From: Zeus faber
Lineage: Eukaryota > Chordata > Actinopteri > Zeiformes > Zeidae
Direction of reading: 5' to 3'
Assembly: GCA_960531495.1 (NCBI GenBank)
Contig: CAUIJY010000071.1
Span: 496,001 to 560,000, forward strand
DNA length: 64,000 bases
Below the pieces are notes generated by a model. The model saw only the letters and a list, made by a program, of their open reading frames with translations, was not told where the DNA came from and ran no database searches. The number at the start of each line of letters is the position of its first letter. The first letter of the stretch is position 1. Below, in pieces: positions 35,701 to 50,800 of this stretch. Made by a program: the position numbers and the translations under genes.

Positions 35701-36864
35701 GTAAGATGGATTGAAAGAAAGAATGAAAGAAAGATTGAAAGATTGAAAGAAAGAATGAAAGAAAGATTGAAAGATTGAAAGAAAGATTGAAAGATTGAAA
35801 GATTGAAATAAAGATTGAAAGTTTGAAAGAAAGATTGAAAGAAAGATTGAAAGAAAGATTTAAAGAAAGATTGAAAGACTGAAAGAAAGAATGAAAGGCA
35901 GATTGAAAGAAAGATTGAAAGTAAGAAGGATTGAAAGAAAAAATGAAAGAAAGATTGAAAGATTGCAAGAAAGAATGAAAGAAAGATTGAAAGATTGAAA
36001 TATTGAAAGAAAGAATGAAAGAAAGATTGAAAGATTGAAAGAAAGAATGTAAGAAAGATTGAAAGAAAGATTGAAAGATTGAAATAAAGATTGAAAGTTT
36101 GAAAGAAAGATTGAAAGAAAGACTGAAAGAAAGATTGAAAGATTGAAAGAAAGATTGAAAGAAAGATTGAAAGATTGAAATATTGAAAGAAAGAATGAAA
36201 GAAAGATGGAAAGATTGAAAGAAAGATTGAAAGAATGAAAGATTGAAATAATGATTGAAAGTTTGAAAGAAAGATTGAAAGAAAGATTTAAACAAAGAAA
36301 GATTGAAAGTAAGAAAGATTGAAAGAAATATTGAACGAAAGATTGAAAGAAAGGATGAAAGAAAGATTGAAAGAAAGATTGAAAAAAAGAAAGATTGAAA
36401 GAAAGATTGAACGACTGAAGGAAAGAATGAAAGAAAGATTGAAAGAATGAAATATTGAAGGAAAGATTGAAAGATTGAATGATTGAAAGAAAGACTGAAA
36501 GAAAGATTGACAGACAGAGATTGAAAGAAAGAATGAAAGAAAGATTGAAAGAAAGAATAAAAGAAATATTGAAAAATTAAACAATTGAAAGAAAGATTGC
36601 AAGAAAGATTGAAAAAAGAAAGATTGAAAGAAAGAATAAAAGAAAGATTGAAAGAAAGATGGAAAGAAAGAAAGATTGAAAGAAATAACAAAAGAAAGAT
36701 TGAAAGAAAGAATGAAAGAAAGATTGAACGATTGGAAGAAATATTGAAAGAAAGAAAGATTGAAAGTAAGATAGATTGAAAGTAAGAATGAAAGAAAGAT
36801 TGAAAGATTTAAAGAAAGAATGAAAGAAAGATTGAAAGATTGAAATATTGAAAGAACGAATGAA
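32740..36864. repeat. 2,314-2,315-bp tandem duplication within copy 1
   Basis: A unit from about 32740 to 35050 is repeated from about 35050. Matching landmarks lie 2,314 bp apart (GACTGATGGAAAG blocks, AAACAATTG at about 33199 and 35513) and then 2,315 bp apart (34270 and 36585). The second unit is cut short by the junction to copy 2 near 36865. The same structure appears in copy 2 at about 55.06-59.75 kb, where the second unit continues further. Confidence 0.75.
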
Positions 36865-39800
36865 AGAAAGATTGAAAGATTGAAAGAAAGAATGAAAGAA
36901 AGATTGAAAGAAAGATTGAAAGAAAGATTGAAAGTAATAAAGATTGAAAGAAAGAATGAAAGAAAAATTGAAAGATTGAAAGATTGAAAGAAAGAATGAA
37001 AGTTTGAAAGAGAGATTGAAAGAAAGATTTAAAAAAGAAAGATTGAAAGAAAGAATGAAAGAAAGATTGAAAGATAGATGGAAAGAAAGATTGAAAGAAA
37101 GAAAGATTGAAAGAATAACGAAAGAAAGATTGAAAGATTGGAAGAAATATTGAAAGATAGAAAAATTGAAAGAAAGAAAGATTGAAAGAAAGAATTAAAG
37201 AAAGATTGAAAGATTGAAAGAAAGAATGAAAGAAAGATTGAAAGATTGAAATATTGAAATATTGAAAGAAAGAATGAAGAAAGACTGAAAGATTGAAAGA
37301 AAGATTGAAAAAAAGATTGAAAGACTGAAAGAAAGAATGAAAGAAAGATTGAAAGATTAAACAATTGAAAGAAAGTTTGCAAGAAAGATTGAAAAAAGAA
37401 AGATTGAAAGAAAGAATGAAAGAAAGATTGAAAGATAGATGGAAAGAAAGATTGAAAGAAAGAAAGATTGAAAGAATAACAAAAGAAAGATTGAAAGATT
37501 GGAAGAAATATTGAAAGATAGAAAAATTGAAAGAAAGAAAGATTGAAAGAAAGAATTAAAGAAAGATTGAAAGATTGAAAGAAAGAATGAAAGAAAGATT
37601 GAAAGATTGAAATATTGAAAGAAAGAATGAAAGAAAGATTGAAAGATTGAAAGAAAGATTGAAAGAAAGATTGAAAGATTGAAAGATTGAAATAAAGATT
37701 GAAAGTTTGAAAGAAAGATTGAAAGAAAGATTTAAAGAAAGAAAGATTGAAAGTAAGAAAGATTTAAAGAAATATCCAAAGAAAGATTGAAAGATTGAAA
37801 GAAAGAATGAAAGAAAGATTGAAAGAAAGATTGAAAGAAAGATTGAAAGTAATAAAGATTGAAAGAAAGAATGAAAGAAAAATTGAAAGATTGAAAGATT
37901 GAAAGAAAGATTGAAAGAAAGAAAGATTGAAAGAATAACAAAAGAAAGATTGAAAGATTGGAAGAAATATTGAAAGATAGAACAATTGAAAGAAAGAATG
38001 AAAGAAAGATTGAAAGATTGAAATATTGAAAGAAAGAATGAAAGAAAGATTGAAAGATTGAAAGAAAGATTGAAAGAAAGATTGAAAGATTGAAAGAAAG
38101 AATGAAAGAAAGATTTAAAAAAAGATTGAAAAAAAGAAAGATTGAAAGACTGAAGGAAAAAATGAAAGAAAGATGGAAAGAAAGATTGAAAGAAAGAAAG
38201 ATTGAAAGAAATATTGAAAGAAAGATTGAAAGATTGAAAGAAGGAATGAATGAAAGATTGAAAGATTGAAAGATTGAAAGATTGAAAGAAAGAATGAAAG
38301 ACTGAAAGAACGATTGAAAGAAAGATTGAAAGAAAGATTGAAAGAAAGAATGAAAGAAAGATTGAAATAAAGAATGAAAGAAAGATTGAAAGAAAGATAG
38401 AAAGAAAGATTGAAAGAAAGAAAGATTGAAAGATTGAATGATTGAAAGAAAGACTGAAAGAAAGAATGACAGACAGAAAGATTGAAAGAAAGAATGAAAG
38501 AAAGATTGAAAAAAAGATTGAATGACTGAAAGAAAGAATGAAAGACAGATTGAAAGAGAGATTGAAAGAAAGAAAGATTGAAAGAAATAACAAAAGAAAG
38601 ATTGAAAGAAATAATGAAAGAAAGATTGAACGATTGGAAGAAATATTGAAAGATAAAAAAATGAAAAGTAAGAAAGATTGAAAGAAAGAATGAAAGAAAG
38701 ATTGAAAGATTGAAAGAAAGAATGAAAGAAAGATTGAAAGATTGAAATATTGAAAGAAAGAATGAAAGAAAGATTGAAAGATTGAAAGAAAGATTGAAAG
38801 AAAGATTGAAAGAAAGAATGAAAGAATGAAAGAAAAATTGACAGATTGAAAGAAATATTGAAAAAAGAAAGATTGAAAGAAAGAATGAAAGAATGAAAGA
38901 AAAATTGACAGATTGAAAGAAATATTGAAAAAAGAAAGATTGAAAGAAAGAATGAAAGAAAGATTGAAAGAAAGATGGAAAGAAAGATTGAAAGTAAGAA
39001 AGATTGAAAGAAAGAATGAAAGAAAGATTGAAAGATTAAAAGAAAGAATGAAAGAAAAATTGAAAGATTGAAAGATTGAAAGAAAGATTGAAAGAAAGAT
39101 TTAAAGAAAGATTGAAAGACTGAAAGAAAGAATGAATAAAAGAATTAAAGAAAGATTGAAAGATTGAAAGATTGAAAGAAAGATTGAAAGAAAGAAAGAT
39201 TTATAGAAAGAATGAAAGAAAGATTGAAAAAAGAAAGAAAGAATGAAAGAAAGATTGAAAGAATGATTGAAAGAAAGAATAAAAAAAAGAATAAAAGAAA
39301 GAAAGATTGAAAGAAAGATGGAAAGAAAGATTGAAAGATTTAAAGAAAGAGTGAAAGAAAGATTGAAAGAAAGATGGAAAGAAAGATTGAAAGAAAGAAA
39401 GATTGAAAGAAATAATGAAAGAAAGATTGAACGATTGGACGAAATTTTGAAAGATAGAAAAATTGAAAGTAAGAAAGATTGAAAGAAAGAATGAAAGAAA
39501 GATTGAAAGATTGAAAGAAAGAATGAAAGAAAGATTGAAAGATTGAAATATTGAAAGAAAGAATGAAAAAAAGATTGAAAGACTGAAAGAAAGAATGAAA
39601 GAAAGATTGAAAGATTAAACAATTGAAAGAAAGTTTGCAAGAAAGTTTGAAAAAAGAAAGATTGAAAGAAAGAATGAAAGAAAGATTGAAAGATAGATGG
39701 ATAGAAAGATTGAAAGAAAGAAAGATTGAAAGAATAACAAAAGAAAGATTGAAAGATTGGAAGAAATATTGAAAGATAGAAAAATTGAAAGTAAGAAAGA

Positions 39801-42800
39801 TTGAAAGAAAGAATTAAAGAAAGATTGAAAGATTGAAAGAAAGAATGAAAGAAAGATTGAAATATTGAAAGAAAGATTGAAATGAAGATTGAAAGTTTGA
39901 AAGAAAGATTGAAAGAAAGATTTAAAGAAAGAAAGATTGAAAGAAATATTGAAAGAAAGATTGAAAGATTGAAAGAAAGATTGAAAGAAAGAATGAAAGA
40001 AAGATTGAAAGATTGAAAGATTGAAATAAAGAATGAAAGAAAGATTGAAAGATTGAAAGATTGAAATAAAGAATGAAAGTTTGAAAGAAAGATTGAAAGA
40101 GAGATTTAAAAAAAGAAAGATTGATAGTAAGAAAGATTGAAAGCCATATTGAAAGAAAGATTGAAAGATTGAAAGAAAGATTGAAAGAAAGAATGAAAGA
40201 AAGATTGAAAGAAAGATTGAAAGACTGAAGGAAAGAATGAAAGAAAGATTGAAAGAAAGATTGAAAGAAAGAAAGATTGAAAGAAAGAATGAAAAAAAGA
40301 TTTAAAGATTGAAAGAAAGAATGAAAGAAAGATTGAAAGATTGAAAGATAGAAAGATTTAAAGAAAGAGTGAAAGAAAGATTGAAAGAAAGATGGAAAGA
40401 AAGATTGAAAGAAAGAAAGATTGAAAGAAAGATTGAAAGAAAGATTGAAAGTTTGAAAGAAAGATTGAAAGACTGAAAGATAGATTGAAAGATTGAAGAT
40501 TGAAAGATTGAAAGAAAGATTGAAAGAAAGATTGAACGACTGAAAGATTGAAAGAAAGATTGAAAGTTTGAAAGAAAGATTGAAAGACTGAAAGAAATAA
40601 TGAAAGAAAGATTGAAAGAAAGAATGAAAGAAAGATTGAAAGAAAGATGGAAAGAAAGATTGAAAGAAAGAAAGATTGAAAGATATAACAAAAGAAAGAT
40701 TGAAAGAAATAATGAAAGAAAGATTGAACGATTGGAAGAAATATTGAAAGATAGAAAAATTGAAAGATTGAAAGATTGAAAGAAAGAATGAAAGAAAGAT
40801 TTAAAGATTGAAAGAAAGAATGAAAGAAAGATTGAAAGATTGAAATATTGAAAGAAAGAATGAAAGAAAGACTGAAAGATTGAAAGAAAGATTGAAAGAA
40901 AGATTGAAAGAAAGATTGAAAGATTGAAATATTTAAAGAAAGATTGAAAGAAAGAATGAAAGAACAATTGAAAGAAAGAATGAAAGAATGAAAGAAAAAT
41001 TGACAGATTGAAAGAAATATTGAAAAAAGAAAGATTGAAAGAAAGAATGAAAGAAAGATTGAAAGAAAGATGGAAAGAAAGATTGAAAGAAAGAAAGATT
41101 GAAAGAAATAATAAAAGAAAGATTGAACGATTAGAAGAAATATTGAAAGATAGAAAAATTGAAAGTAAGAAAGATTGAAAGAAAGAAAGATTGAAAGAAA
41201 GATTGAAAGAAAGATTGAAAGTTTGAAAGAAAGATTGAAAGACTGAAAGATAGATTGAAAGATTGAAGATTGAAAGATTGAAAGAAAGATTGAAAGAAAG
41301 ATTGAACGACTGAAAGATTGAAAGAAAGATTGAAAGTTTGAAAGAAAGATTGAAAGACTGAAAGAAATAATGAAAGAAAGATTGAAAGAAAGAATGAAAG
41401 AAAGATTGAAAGAAAGATGGAAAGAAAGATTGAAAGAAAGAAAGATTGAAAGATATAACAAAAGAAAGATTGAAAGAAATAATGAAAGAAAGATTGAACG
41501 ATTGGAAGAAATATTGAAAGATAGAAAAATTGAAAGATTGAAAGATTGAAAGAAAGAATGAAAGAAAGATTTAAAGATTGAAAGAAAGAATGAAAGAAAG
41601 ATTGAAAGATTGAAATATTGAAAGAAAGAATGAAAGAAAGACTGAAAGATTGAAAGAAAGATTGAAAGAAAGATTGAAAGAAAGATTGAAAGATTGAAAT
41701 ATTTAAAGAAAGATTGAAAGAAAGAATGAAAGAACAATTGAAAGAAAGAATGAAAGAATGAAAGAAAAATTGACAGATTGAAAGAAATATTGAAAAAAGA
41801 AAGATTGAAAGAAAGAATGAAAGAAAGATTGAAAGAAAGATGGAAAGAAAGATTGAAAGAAAGAAAGATTGAAAGAAATAATAAAAGAAAGATTGAACGA
41901 TTAGAAGAAATATTGAAAGATAGAAAAATTGAAAGTAAGAAAGATTGAAAGAAAGAATGAAAGAAAGATTGAAAGATTGACAGAAAGAATGACAGAAAGA
42001 TTGAAAGATTGAAATATTGAAAGAAAGAATGAAAGAAAGATTGAAAGACTGAAAGAAAGAATGAAAGAAAGATTGAAAGATTAAACAATTGAAAGAAAGT
42101 TTGCAAGAAAGATTGAAAAAAGAAAGATTGAAAGAAAGAATGAAAAAAAGATTTAAAGATTGAAAGAAAGAATGAAAGAAAGATTGAAAGATTGAAAGAT
42201 TGAAAGATTTAAAGAAAGAGTGAAAGAAAGATTGAAAGAAAGATGGAAAGAAAGATTGAAAGATTTAAAGAAAGAGTGAAAGAAAGATTGAAAGAAAGAT
42301 GGAAAGAAAGATTGAAAGAAAGAAAGATTGAAAGAAATAATGAAAGAAAGATTGAACGATTGGACGAAATTTTGAAAGATAGAAAAATTGAAAGTAAGAA
42401 AGATTGAAAGAAAGAATGAAAGAAAGATTGAAAGATTGAAAGAAAGAATGAAAGAAAGATTGAAAGATTGAAATATTGAAAGAAAGAATGAAAAAAAGAT
42501 TGAAAGACTGAAAGAAAGAATGAAAGAAAGATTGAAAGATTAAACAATTGAAAGAAAGTTTGCAAGAAAGTTTGAAAAAAGAAAGATTGAAAGAAAGAAT
42601 GAAAGAAAGATTGAAAGATAGATGGATAGAAAGATTGAAAGAAAGAAAGATTGAAAGAATAACAAAAGAAAGATTGAAAGATTGGAAGAAATATTGAAAG
42701 ATAGAAAAATTGAAAGTAAGAAAGATTGAAAGAAAGAATTAAAGAAAGATTGAAAGATTGAAAGAAAGAATGAAAGAAAGATTGAAATATTGAAAGAAAG

Positions 42801-44826
42801 ATTGAAATAAAGATTGAAAGTTTGAAAGAAAGATTGAAAGAAAGATTTAAAGAAAGAAAGATTGAAAGAAATATTGAAAGAAAGATTGAAAGATTGAAAG
42901 AAAGATTGAAAGAAAGAATGAAAGAAAGATTGAAAGATTGAAAGATTGAAATAAAGAATGAAAGAAAGATTGAAAGATTGAAAGATTGAAATAAAGAATG
43001 AAAGTTTGAAAGAAAGATTGAAAGAGAGATTTAAAAAAAGAAAGATTGATAGTAAGAAAGATTGAAAGCCATATTGAAAGAAAGATTGAAAGATTGAAAG
43101 AAAGATTGAAAGAAAGAATGAAAGAAAGATTGAAAGAAAGATTGAAAGACTGAAGGAAAGAATGAAAGAAAGATTGAAAGAAAGATTGAAAGAAAGAAAG
43201 ATTGAAAGAAAGAATGAAAAAAAGATTTAAAGATTGAAAGAAAGAATGAAAGAAAGATTGAAAGATTGAAAGATAGAAAGATTTAAAGAAAGAGTGAAAG
43301 AAAGATTGAAAGAAAGATGGAAAGAAAGATTGAAAGAAAGAAAGATTGAAAGAAAGATTGAAAGAAAGATTGAACGACTGAAAGATTGAAAGAAAAATTG
43401 AAAGTTTGAAAGAAAGATTGAAAGACTGAAAGATAGATTGAAAGATTGAAGATTGAAAGATTGAAAGAAAGATTGAAAGAAAGATTGAACGACTGAAAGA
43501 TTGAAAGAAAGATTGAAAGTTTGAAAGAAAGATTGAAAGACTGAAAGAAATAATGAAAGAAAGATTGAAAGAAAGAATGAAAGAAAGATTGAAAGAAAGA
43601 TGGAAAGAAAGATTGAAAGAAAGAAAGATTGAAAGATATAACAAAAGAAAGATTGAAAGAAATAATGATAGAAAGATTGAACGATTGGAAGAAATATTGA
43701 AAGATAGAAAAATTGAAAGATTGAAAGATTGAAAGAAAGAATGAAAGAAAGATTGAAAGATTGAAAGAAAGAATGAAAGAAAGATTGAAAGATTGAAATA
43801 TTGAAAGAAAGAATGAAAGAAAGACTGAAAGATTGAAAGAAAGATTGAAAGAAAGATTGAAAGAAAGATTGAAAGATTGAAATATTTAAAGAAAGATTGA
43901 AAGAAAGAATGAAAGAACAATTGAAAGAAAGAATGAAAGAATGAAAGAAAAATTGACAGATTGAAACAAATATTGAAAAAAGAAAGATTGAAAGAAAGAA
44001 TGAAAGAAAGATTGAAAGAAAGATGGAAAGAAAGATTGAAAGAAAGAAAGATTGAAAGAAATAATAAAAGAAAGATTGAACGATTAGAAGAAATATTGAA
44101 AGATAGAAAAATTGAAAGTAAGAAAGATTGAAAGAAAGAATGAAAGAAAGATTGAAAGATTGAAAGATTGAAAGATTTAAAGAAAGAGTGAAAGAAAGAT
44201 TGAAAGAAAGATGGAAAGAAAGATTGAAAGAAAGAAAGATTGAAAGAAATAATGAAAGAAAGATTGAACGATTGGAAGAAATTTTGAAAGATAGAAAAAT
44301 TGAAAGTAAGAAAGATTGAAAGAAAGAATGAAAGAAAGATTGAAAGATTGAAAGAAAGAATGAAAGAAAGATTGAAAGATTGAAATATTGAAAGAAAGAA
44401 TGAAAAAAAGATTGAAAGACTGAAAGAAAGAATGAAAGAAAGATTGAAAGATTAAACAATTGAAAGAAAGTTTGCAAGAAAGTTTGAAAAAAGAAAGATT
44501 GAAAGAAAGAATGAAAGAAAGTTTGAAAGATAGATGGATAGAAAGATTGAAAGATAGAAAGATTGAAAGAATAACAAAAGAAAGATTGAAAGATTGGAAG
44601 AAATATTGAAAGATAGAAAAATTGAAAGTAAGAAAGATTGAAAGAAAGAATTAAAGAAAGATTGAAAGATTGAAAGAAAGAATGAAAGAAAGATTGAAAT
44701 ATTGAAAGAAAGATTGAAATAAAGATTGAAAGTTTGAAAGAAAGATTGAAAGAAAGATTTAAAGAAAGAAAGATTGAAAGAAATATTGAAAGAAAGATTG
44801 AAAGATTGAAAGAAAGATTGAAAGAA

Positions 44827-47800
44827 AGAATGAAAGAAAGATTGAAAGATTGAAAGATTGAAATAAAGAATGAAAGAAAGATTGAAAGATTGAAAGATTG
44901 AAATAAAGAATGAAAGTTTGAAAGAAAGATTGAAAGAGAGATTTAAAAAAAGAAAGATTGATAGTAAGAAAGATTGAAAGACATATTGAAAGAAAAATTG
45001 AAAGATTGAAAGAAAGATTGAAAGAAAGAATGAAAGAAAGATTGAAAGAAAGATTGAAAGACTGAAGGAAAGAATGAAAGAAAGAATGAAAGAAAGAATG
45101 AAAGAAAGATTGAAAGACTGAAGGAAAGAATGAAAGAAAGATTGAAAGAAAGATTGAAAGAAAGATTGAACGACTGAAAGATTGAAAGAAATATTGAAAG
45201 TTTGAAAGAAAGATTGAAAGACTGAAAGATAGATTGAAAGATTGAAGATTGAAAGATTGAAAGAAAGATTGAAAGAAAGATTGAACGACTGAAAGATTGA
45301 AAGAAAGATTGAAAGTTTGAAAGAAAGATTGAAAGACTGAAAGAAATAATGAAAGAAAGATTGAAAGAAAGAATGAAAGAAAGATTGAAAGAAAGATGGA
45401 AAGAAAGATTGAAAGAAAGAAAGATTGAAAGATATAACAAAAGAAAGATTGAAAGAAATAATGAAAGAAAGATTGAACGATTGGAAGAAATATTGAAAGA
45501 TAGAAATATTGAAAGATTGAAAGATTGAAAGAAAGAATGAAAGAAAGATTGAAAGATTGAAAGAAAGAATGAAAGAAAAATTGAAAGATTGAAATATTGA
45601 AAGAAAGAATGAAAGAAAGACTGAAAGATTGAAAGAAAGATTGAAAGAAAGATTGAAAGATTGAAATATTTAAAGAAAGATTGAAAGAAAGAATGAAAGA
45701 ACAATTGAAAGAAAGAATGAAAGAATGAAAGAAAAATTGACAGATTGAAAGAAATATTGAAAAAAGAAAGATTGAAAGAAAGAATGAAAGAAAGATTGAA
45801 AGAAAGATGGAAAGAAAGATTGAAAGAAAGAAAGATTGAAAGAAATAATAAAAGAAAGATTGAACGATTAGAAGAAATATTGAAAGATAGAAAAATTGAA
45901 AGTAAGAAAGATTGAAAGAAAGAATGAAAGAAAGATTGAAAGATTGACAGAAAGAATGACAGAAAGATTGAAAGATTGAAATATTGAAAGAAAGAATGAA
46001 AAAAAGATTGAAAGACTGAAAGAAAGAATGAAAGAAAGATTGAAAGATTAAACAATTGAAAGAAAGTTTGCAAGAAAGATTGAAAAAAGAAAGATTGAAA
46101 GAAAGAATGAAAAAAAGATTGATAGATAGATGGATAGAAAGATTGAAAGAAAGAAAGATTGAAAGAATAACAAAAGAAAGATTGAAAGATTGGAAGAAAT
46201 ATTGAAAGATAGAAAAATTGAAAGTAAGAAAGATTGAAAGAAAAAATTAAAGAAAGATTCAAAGATTGAAAGAAAGAATGAAAGAAAGGTTGAAAGATTG
46301 AAATATTGAAAGAAAGAATGAAAGAAAGATTGAAAGATTGAAAGAAAGATTGAAATAAAGATTGAAAGATTGAAAGATTGAAAGATTGAAAGATTGAAAT
46401 ACAGATTGAAAGTTTGAAAGAAAGATTGAAAGAAAGATTTAAAGAAAGAAAGATTGAAAGAAATATTGAAAGAAAGATTGAAAGATTGAAAGAAAGATTG
46501 AAAGAAAGAATGAAAGAAAGATTGAAAGATTGAAAGATTGAAATAAAGAATGAAAGTTTGAAAGAAAGATTGAAAGAAAGATTTTAAGAAAGAAAGATTG
46601 AAAGTAAGAAAGATTGAAAGAAATATTGAAAGAAAGATTGAAAGATTGAAAGAAAGATTGAAAGAAAGAATGAAAGAAAGATTGAAAGAAAGATTGAAAG
46701 AAAGATTGAAAGAAAGATTGAAAGACTGAAGGAAAGAATGAAAGAAAGATTGAAAGAAAGATTGAAAGAAAGAAAGATTGAAAGAAAGATTGAAAGATTG
46801 AATGATTGAAAGAAAGACTGAAAGATAGATTGAAAGATTGAAGATTGAAAGATTCAAAGAAAGATTGAAAGAAAGATTGAACGACTGAAAGATTGAAAGA
46901 AAGATTGAAAGTTTGAAACAAATTTTGAAAGACTAAAAGAAAGAATGAAAGAAAGATTGAAAGAAATATTGAAAAAAGAAAGATTGAAAGAAAATTTGAA
47001 AGAAAGATTGAAAGAAGGAATGAAAGAAAGATTGAATGAAATATTGAAAGACAGAAAGATTGAAAGAAAGAATGAAAGAAAGATTGAAAGATTAAAAGAA
47101 AGAATGAAAGAAAGAATGAAAGAAAGATTGAAAGATTGAAAGATTGAAATAAAGAATGAAAGTTTGAAAGAAAGATTTAAAGAGAGATTTAAAAAAAGAA
47201 AGATTGATAGTAAGAAAGATTGAAAGACATATTGAAAGAAAGATTGAAAGATTGAAAGAAAGATTGAAAGAAAGAATGAAAGAAAGATTGAAAGAAAGAT
47301 TGAAAGACTGAAGGAAAGAATGAAAGAAAGATTGAAAGAAAGATTGAAAGAAAGAAAGATTGAAAGATTGAATGATTGAAAGATTGAATGATTGAAAGAT
47401 TGAAAGAAAGATTGAAAGAAAGATTGAACGACTGAAAGATTGAAAGAAATATTGAAAGTTTGAAAGAAAGATTGAAAGACTGAAAAATAGATTGAAAGAT
47501 TGAAGATTGAAAGATTGAAAGAAAGATTGAAAGAAAGATTGAACGACTGAAAGATTGAAAGAAAGATTGAAAGTTTGAAAGAAAGATTGAAAGACTGAAA
47601 GAAATAATGAAAGAAAGATTGAAAGAAAGAATGAAAGAAAGATTGAAAGAAAGATGGAAAGAAAGATTGAAAGAAAGAAAGATTGAAAGATATAACAAAA
47701 GAAAGATTGAAAGAAATAATGAAAGAAAGATTGAACGATTGGAAGAAATATTGAAAGATAGAAAAATTGAAAGATTGAAAGATTGAAAGAAAGAATGAAA

Positions 47801-50800
47801 GAAAGATTGAAAGATTGAAAGAAAGAATGAAAGAAAGATTGAAAGATTGAAATGTTGAAAGAAAGAATGAAAGAAAGACTGAAAGATTGAAAGAAAGATT
47901 GAAAGAAAGATTGAAAGATTGAAATATTTAAAGAAAGATTGAAAGAAAGAATGAAAGAACAATTGAAAGAAAGAATGAAAGAATGAAAGAAAAATTGACA
48001 GATTGAAAGAAATATTGAAAAAAGAAAGATTGAAAGAAAGAATGAAAGAAAGATTGAAAGAAAGATGGAAAGAAAGATTGAAAGAAAGAAAGATTGAAAG
48101 AAATAATAAAAGAAAGATTGAACGATTAGAAGAAATATTGAAAGATAGAAAAATTGAAAGTAAGAAAGATTGAAAGAAAGAATGAAAGAAAGATTGAAAG
48201 ATTGACAGAAAGAATGACAGAAAGATTGAAAGATTGAAATATTGAAAGAAAGAATGAAAAAAAGATTGAAAGACTGAAAGAAAGAATGAAAGAAAGATTG
48301 AAAGATTAAACAATTGAAAGAAAGTTTGCAAGAAAGATTGAAAAAAGAAAGATTGAAAGACTGAAGGAAAGAATGAAAGAAAGATTGAAAGAAAGATTGA
48401 AAGAAAGAAAGATTGAAAGATTGAATGATTGAAAGATTGAATGATTGAAAGATTGAAAGAAAGATTGAAAGAAAGATTGAACGACTGAAAGAATGAAAGA
48501 AAGATTGAAAGATTGAAAGATTGAAATAAAGAATGAAAGAAAGATTGAAAGATTGAAAGATTGAAATAAAGAATGAAAGTTTGAAAGAAAGATTGAAAGA
48601 GAGATTTAAAAAAAGAAAGATTGATAGTAAGAAAGATTGAAAGACATATTGAAAGAAAAATTGAAAGATTGAAAGAAAGATTGAAAGAAAGAATGAAAGA
48701 AAGATTGAAAGAAAGATTGAAAGACTGAAGGAAAGAATGAAAGAAAGAATGAAAGAAAGAATGAAAGAAAGATTGAAAGACTGAAGGAAAGAATGAAAGA
48801 AAGATTGAAAGAAAGATTGAAAGAAAGATTGAACGACTGAAAGATTGAAAGAAATATTGAAAGTTTGAAAGAAAGATTGAAAGACTGAAAGATAGATTGA
48901 AAGATTGAAGATTGAAAGATTGAAAGAAAGATTGAAAGAAAGATTGAACGACTGAAAGATTGAAAGAAAGATTGAAAGTTTGAAAGAAAGATTGAAAGAC
49001 TGAAAGAAATAATGAAAGAAAGATTGAAAGAAAGAATGAAAGAAAGATTGAAAGAAAGATGGAAAGAAAGATTGAAAGAAAGAAAGATTGAAAGATATAA
49101 CAAAAGAAAGATTGAAAGAAATAATGAAAGAAAGATTGAACGATTGGAAGAAATATTGAAAGATAGAAATATTGAAAGATTGAAAGATTGAAAGAAAGAA
49201 TGAAAGAAAGATTGAAAGATTGAAAGAAAGAATGAAAGAAAAATTGAAAGATTGAAATATTGAAAGAAAGAATGAAAGAAAGACTGAAAGATTGAAAGAA
49301 AGATTGAAAGAAAGATTGAAAGATTGAAATATTTAAAGAAAGATTGAAAGAAAGAATGAAAGAACAATTGAAAGAAAGAATGAAAGAATGAAAGAAAAAT
49401 TGACAGATTGAAAGAAATATTGAAAAAAGAAAGATTGAAAGAAAGAATGAAAGAAAGATTGAAAGAAAGATGGAAAGAAAGATTGAAAGAAAGAAAGATT
49501 GAAAGAAATAATAAAAGAAAGATTGAACGATTAGAAGAAATATTGAAAGATAGAAAAATTGAAAGTAAGAAAGATTGAAAGAAAGAATGAAAGAAAGATT
49601 GAAAGATTGACAGAAAGAATGACAGAAAGATTGAAAGATTGAAATATTGAAAGAAAGAATGAAAAAAAGATTGAAAGACTGAAAGAAAGAATGAAAGAAA
49701 GATTGAAAGATTAAACAATTGAAAGAAAGTTTGCAAGAAAGATTGAAAAAAGAAAGATTGAAAGAAAGAATGAAAAAAAGATTGATAGATAGATGGATAG
49801 AAAGATTAAAAGAAAGAAAGATTGAAAGAATAACAAAAGAAAGATTGAAAGATTGGAAGAAATATTGAAAGATAGAAAAATTGAAAGTAAGAAAGATTGA
49901 AAGAAAAAATTAAAGAAAGATTCAAAGATTGAAAGAAAGAATGAAAGAAAGGTTGAAAGATTGAAATATTGAAAGAAAGAATGAAAGAAAGATTGAAAGA
50001 TTGAAAGAAAGATTGAAATAAAGATTGAAAGATTGAAAGATTGAAAGATTGAAAGATTGAAATACAGATTGAAAGTTTGAAAGAAAGATTGAAAGAAAGA
50101 TTTAAAGAAAGAAAGATTGAAAGAAATATTGAAAGAAAGATTGAAAGATTGAAAGAAAGATTGAAAGAAAGAATGAAAGAAAGATTGAAAGATTGAAAGA
50201 TTGAAATAAAGAATGAAAGTTTGAAAGAAAGATTGAAAGAAAGATTTTAAGAAAGAAAGATTGAAAGTAAGAAAGATTGAAAGAAATATTGAAAGAAAGA
50301 TTGAAAGATTGAAAGAAAGATTGAAAGAAAGAATGAAAGAAAGATTGAAAGAAAGATTGAAAGAAAGATTGAAAGAAAGATTGAAAGACTGAAGGAAAGA
50401 ATGAAAGAAAGATTGAAAGAAAGATTGAAAGAAAGAAAGATTGAAAGAAAGATTGAAAGATTGAATGATTGAAAGAAAGACTGAAAGATAGATTGAAAGA
50501 TTGAAGATTGAAAGATTCAAAGAAAGATTGAAAGAAAGATTGAACGACTGAAAGATTGAAAGAAAGATTGAAAGTTTGAAACAAATTTTGAAAGACTAAA
50601 AGAAAGAATGAAAGAAAGATTGAAAGAAATATTGAAAAAAGAAAGATTGAAAGAAAATTTGAAAGAAAGATTGAAAGAAGGAATGAAAGAAAGATTGAAT
50701 GAAATATTGAAAGACAGAAAGATTGAAAGAAAGAATGAAAGAAAGATTGAAAGATTAAAAGAAAGAATGAAAGAAAGAATGAAAGAAAGATTGAAAGATT

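Larger units (their letters stand above)
18220..36864. repeat. Higher-order repeat, copy 1 (18,645 bp)
   Basis: Landmarks through this block recur exactly 18,645 bp downstream. For example, the rare AGATAAAAAAATG at 20006 returns at 38651, and AAAGCCATATTG near 21496 and 24421 returns near 40141 and 43066. The left edge is set by the junction near 36865, where the sequence switches to match 18220 onward. Only scattered substitutions were seen between copies, for example T at 27875 against G at 46520. Nested inside are a 1,053-bp duplication and a 2,314-bp duplication. No gene or unique DNA is present. Confidence 0.88.
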
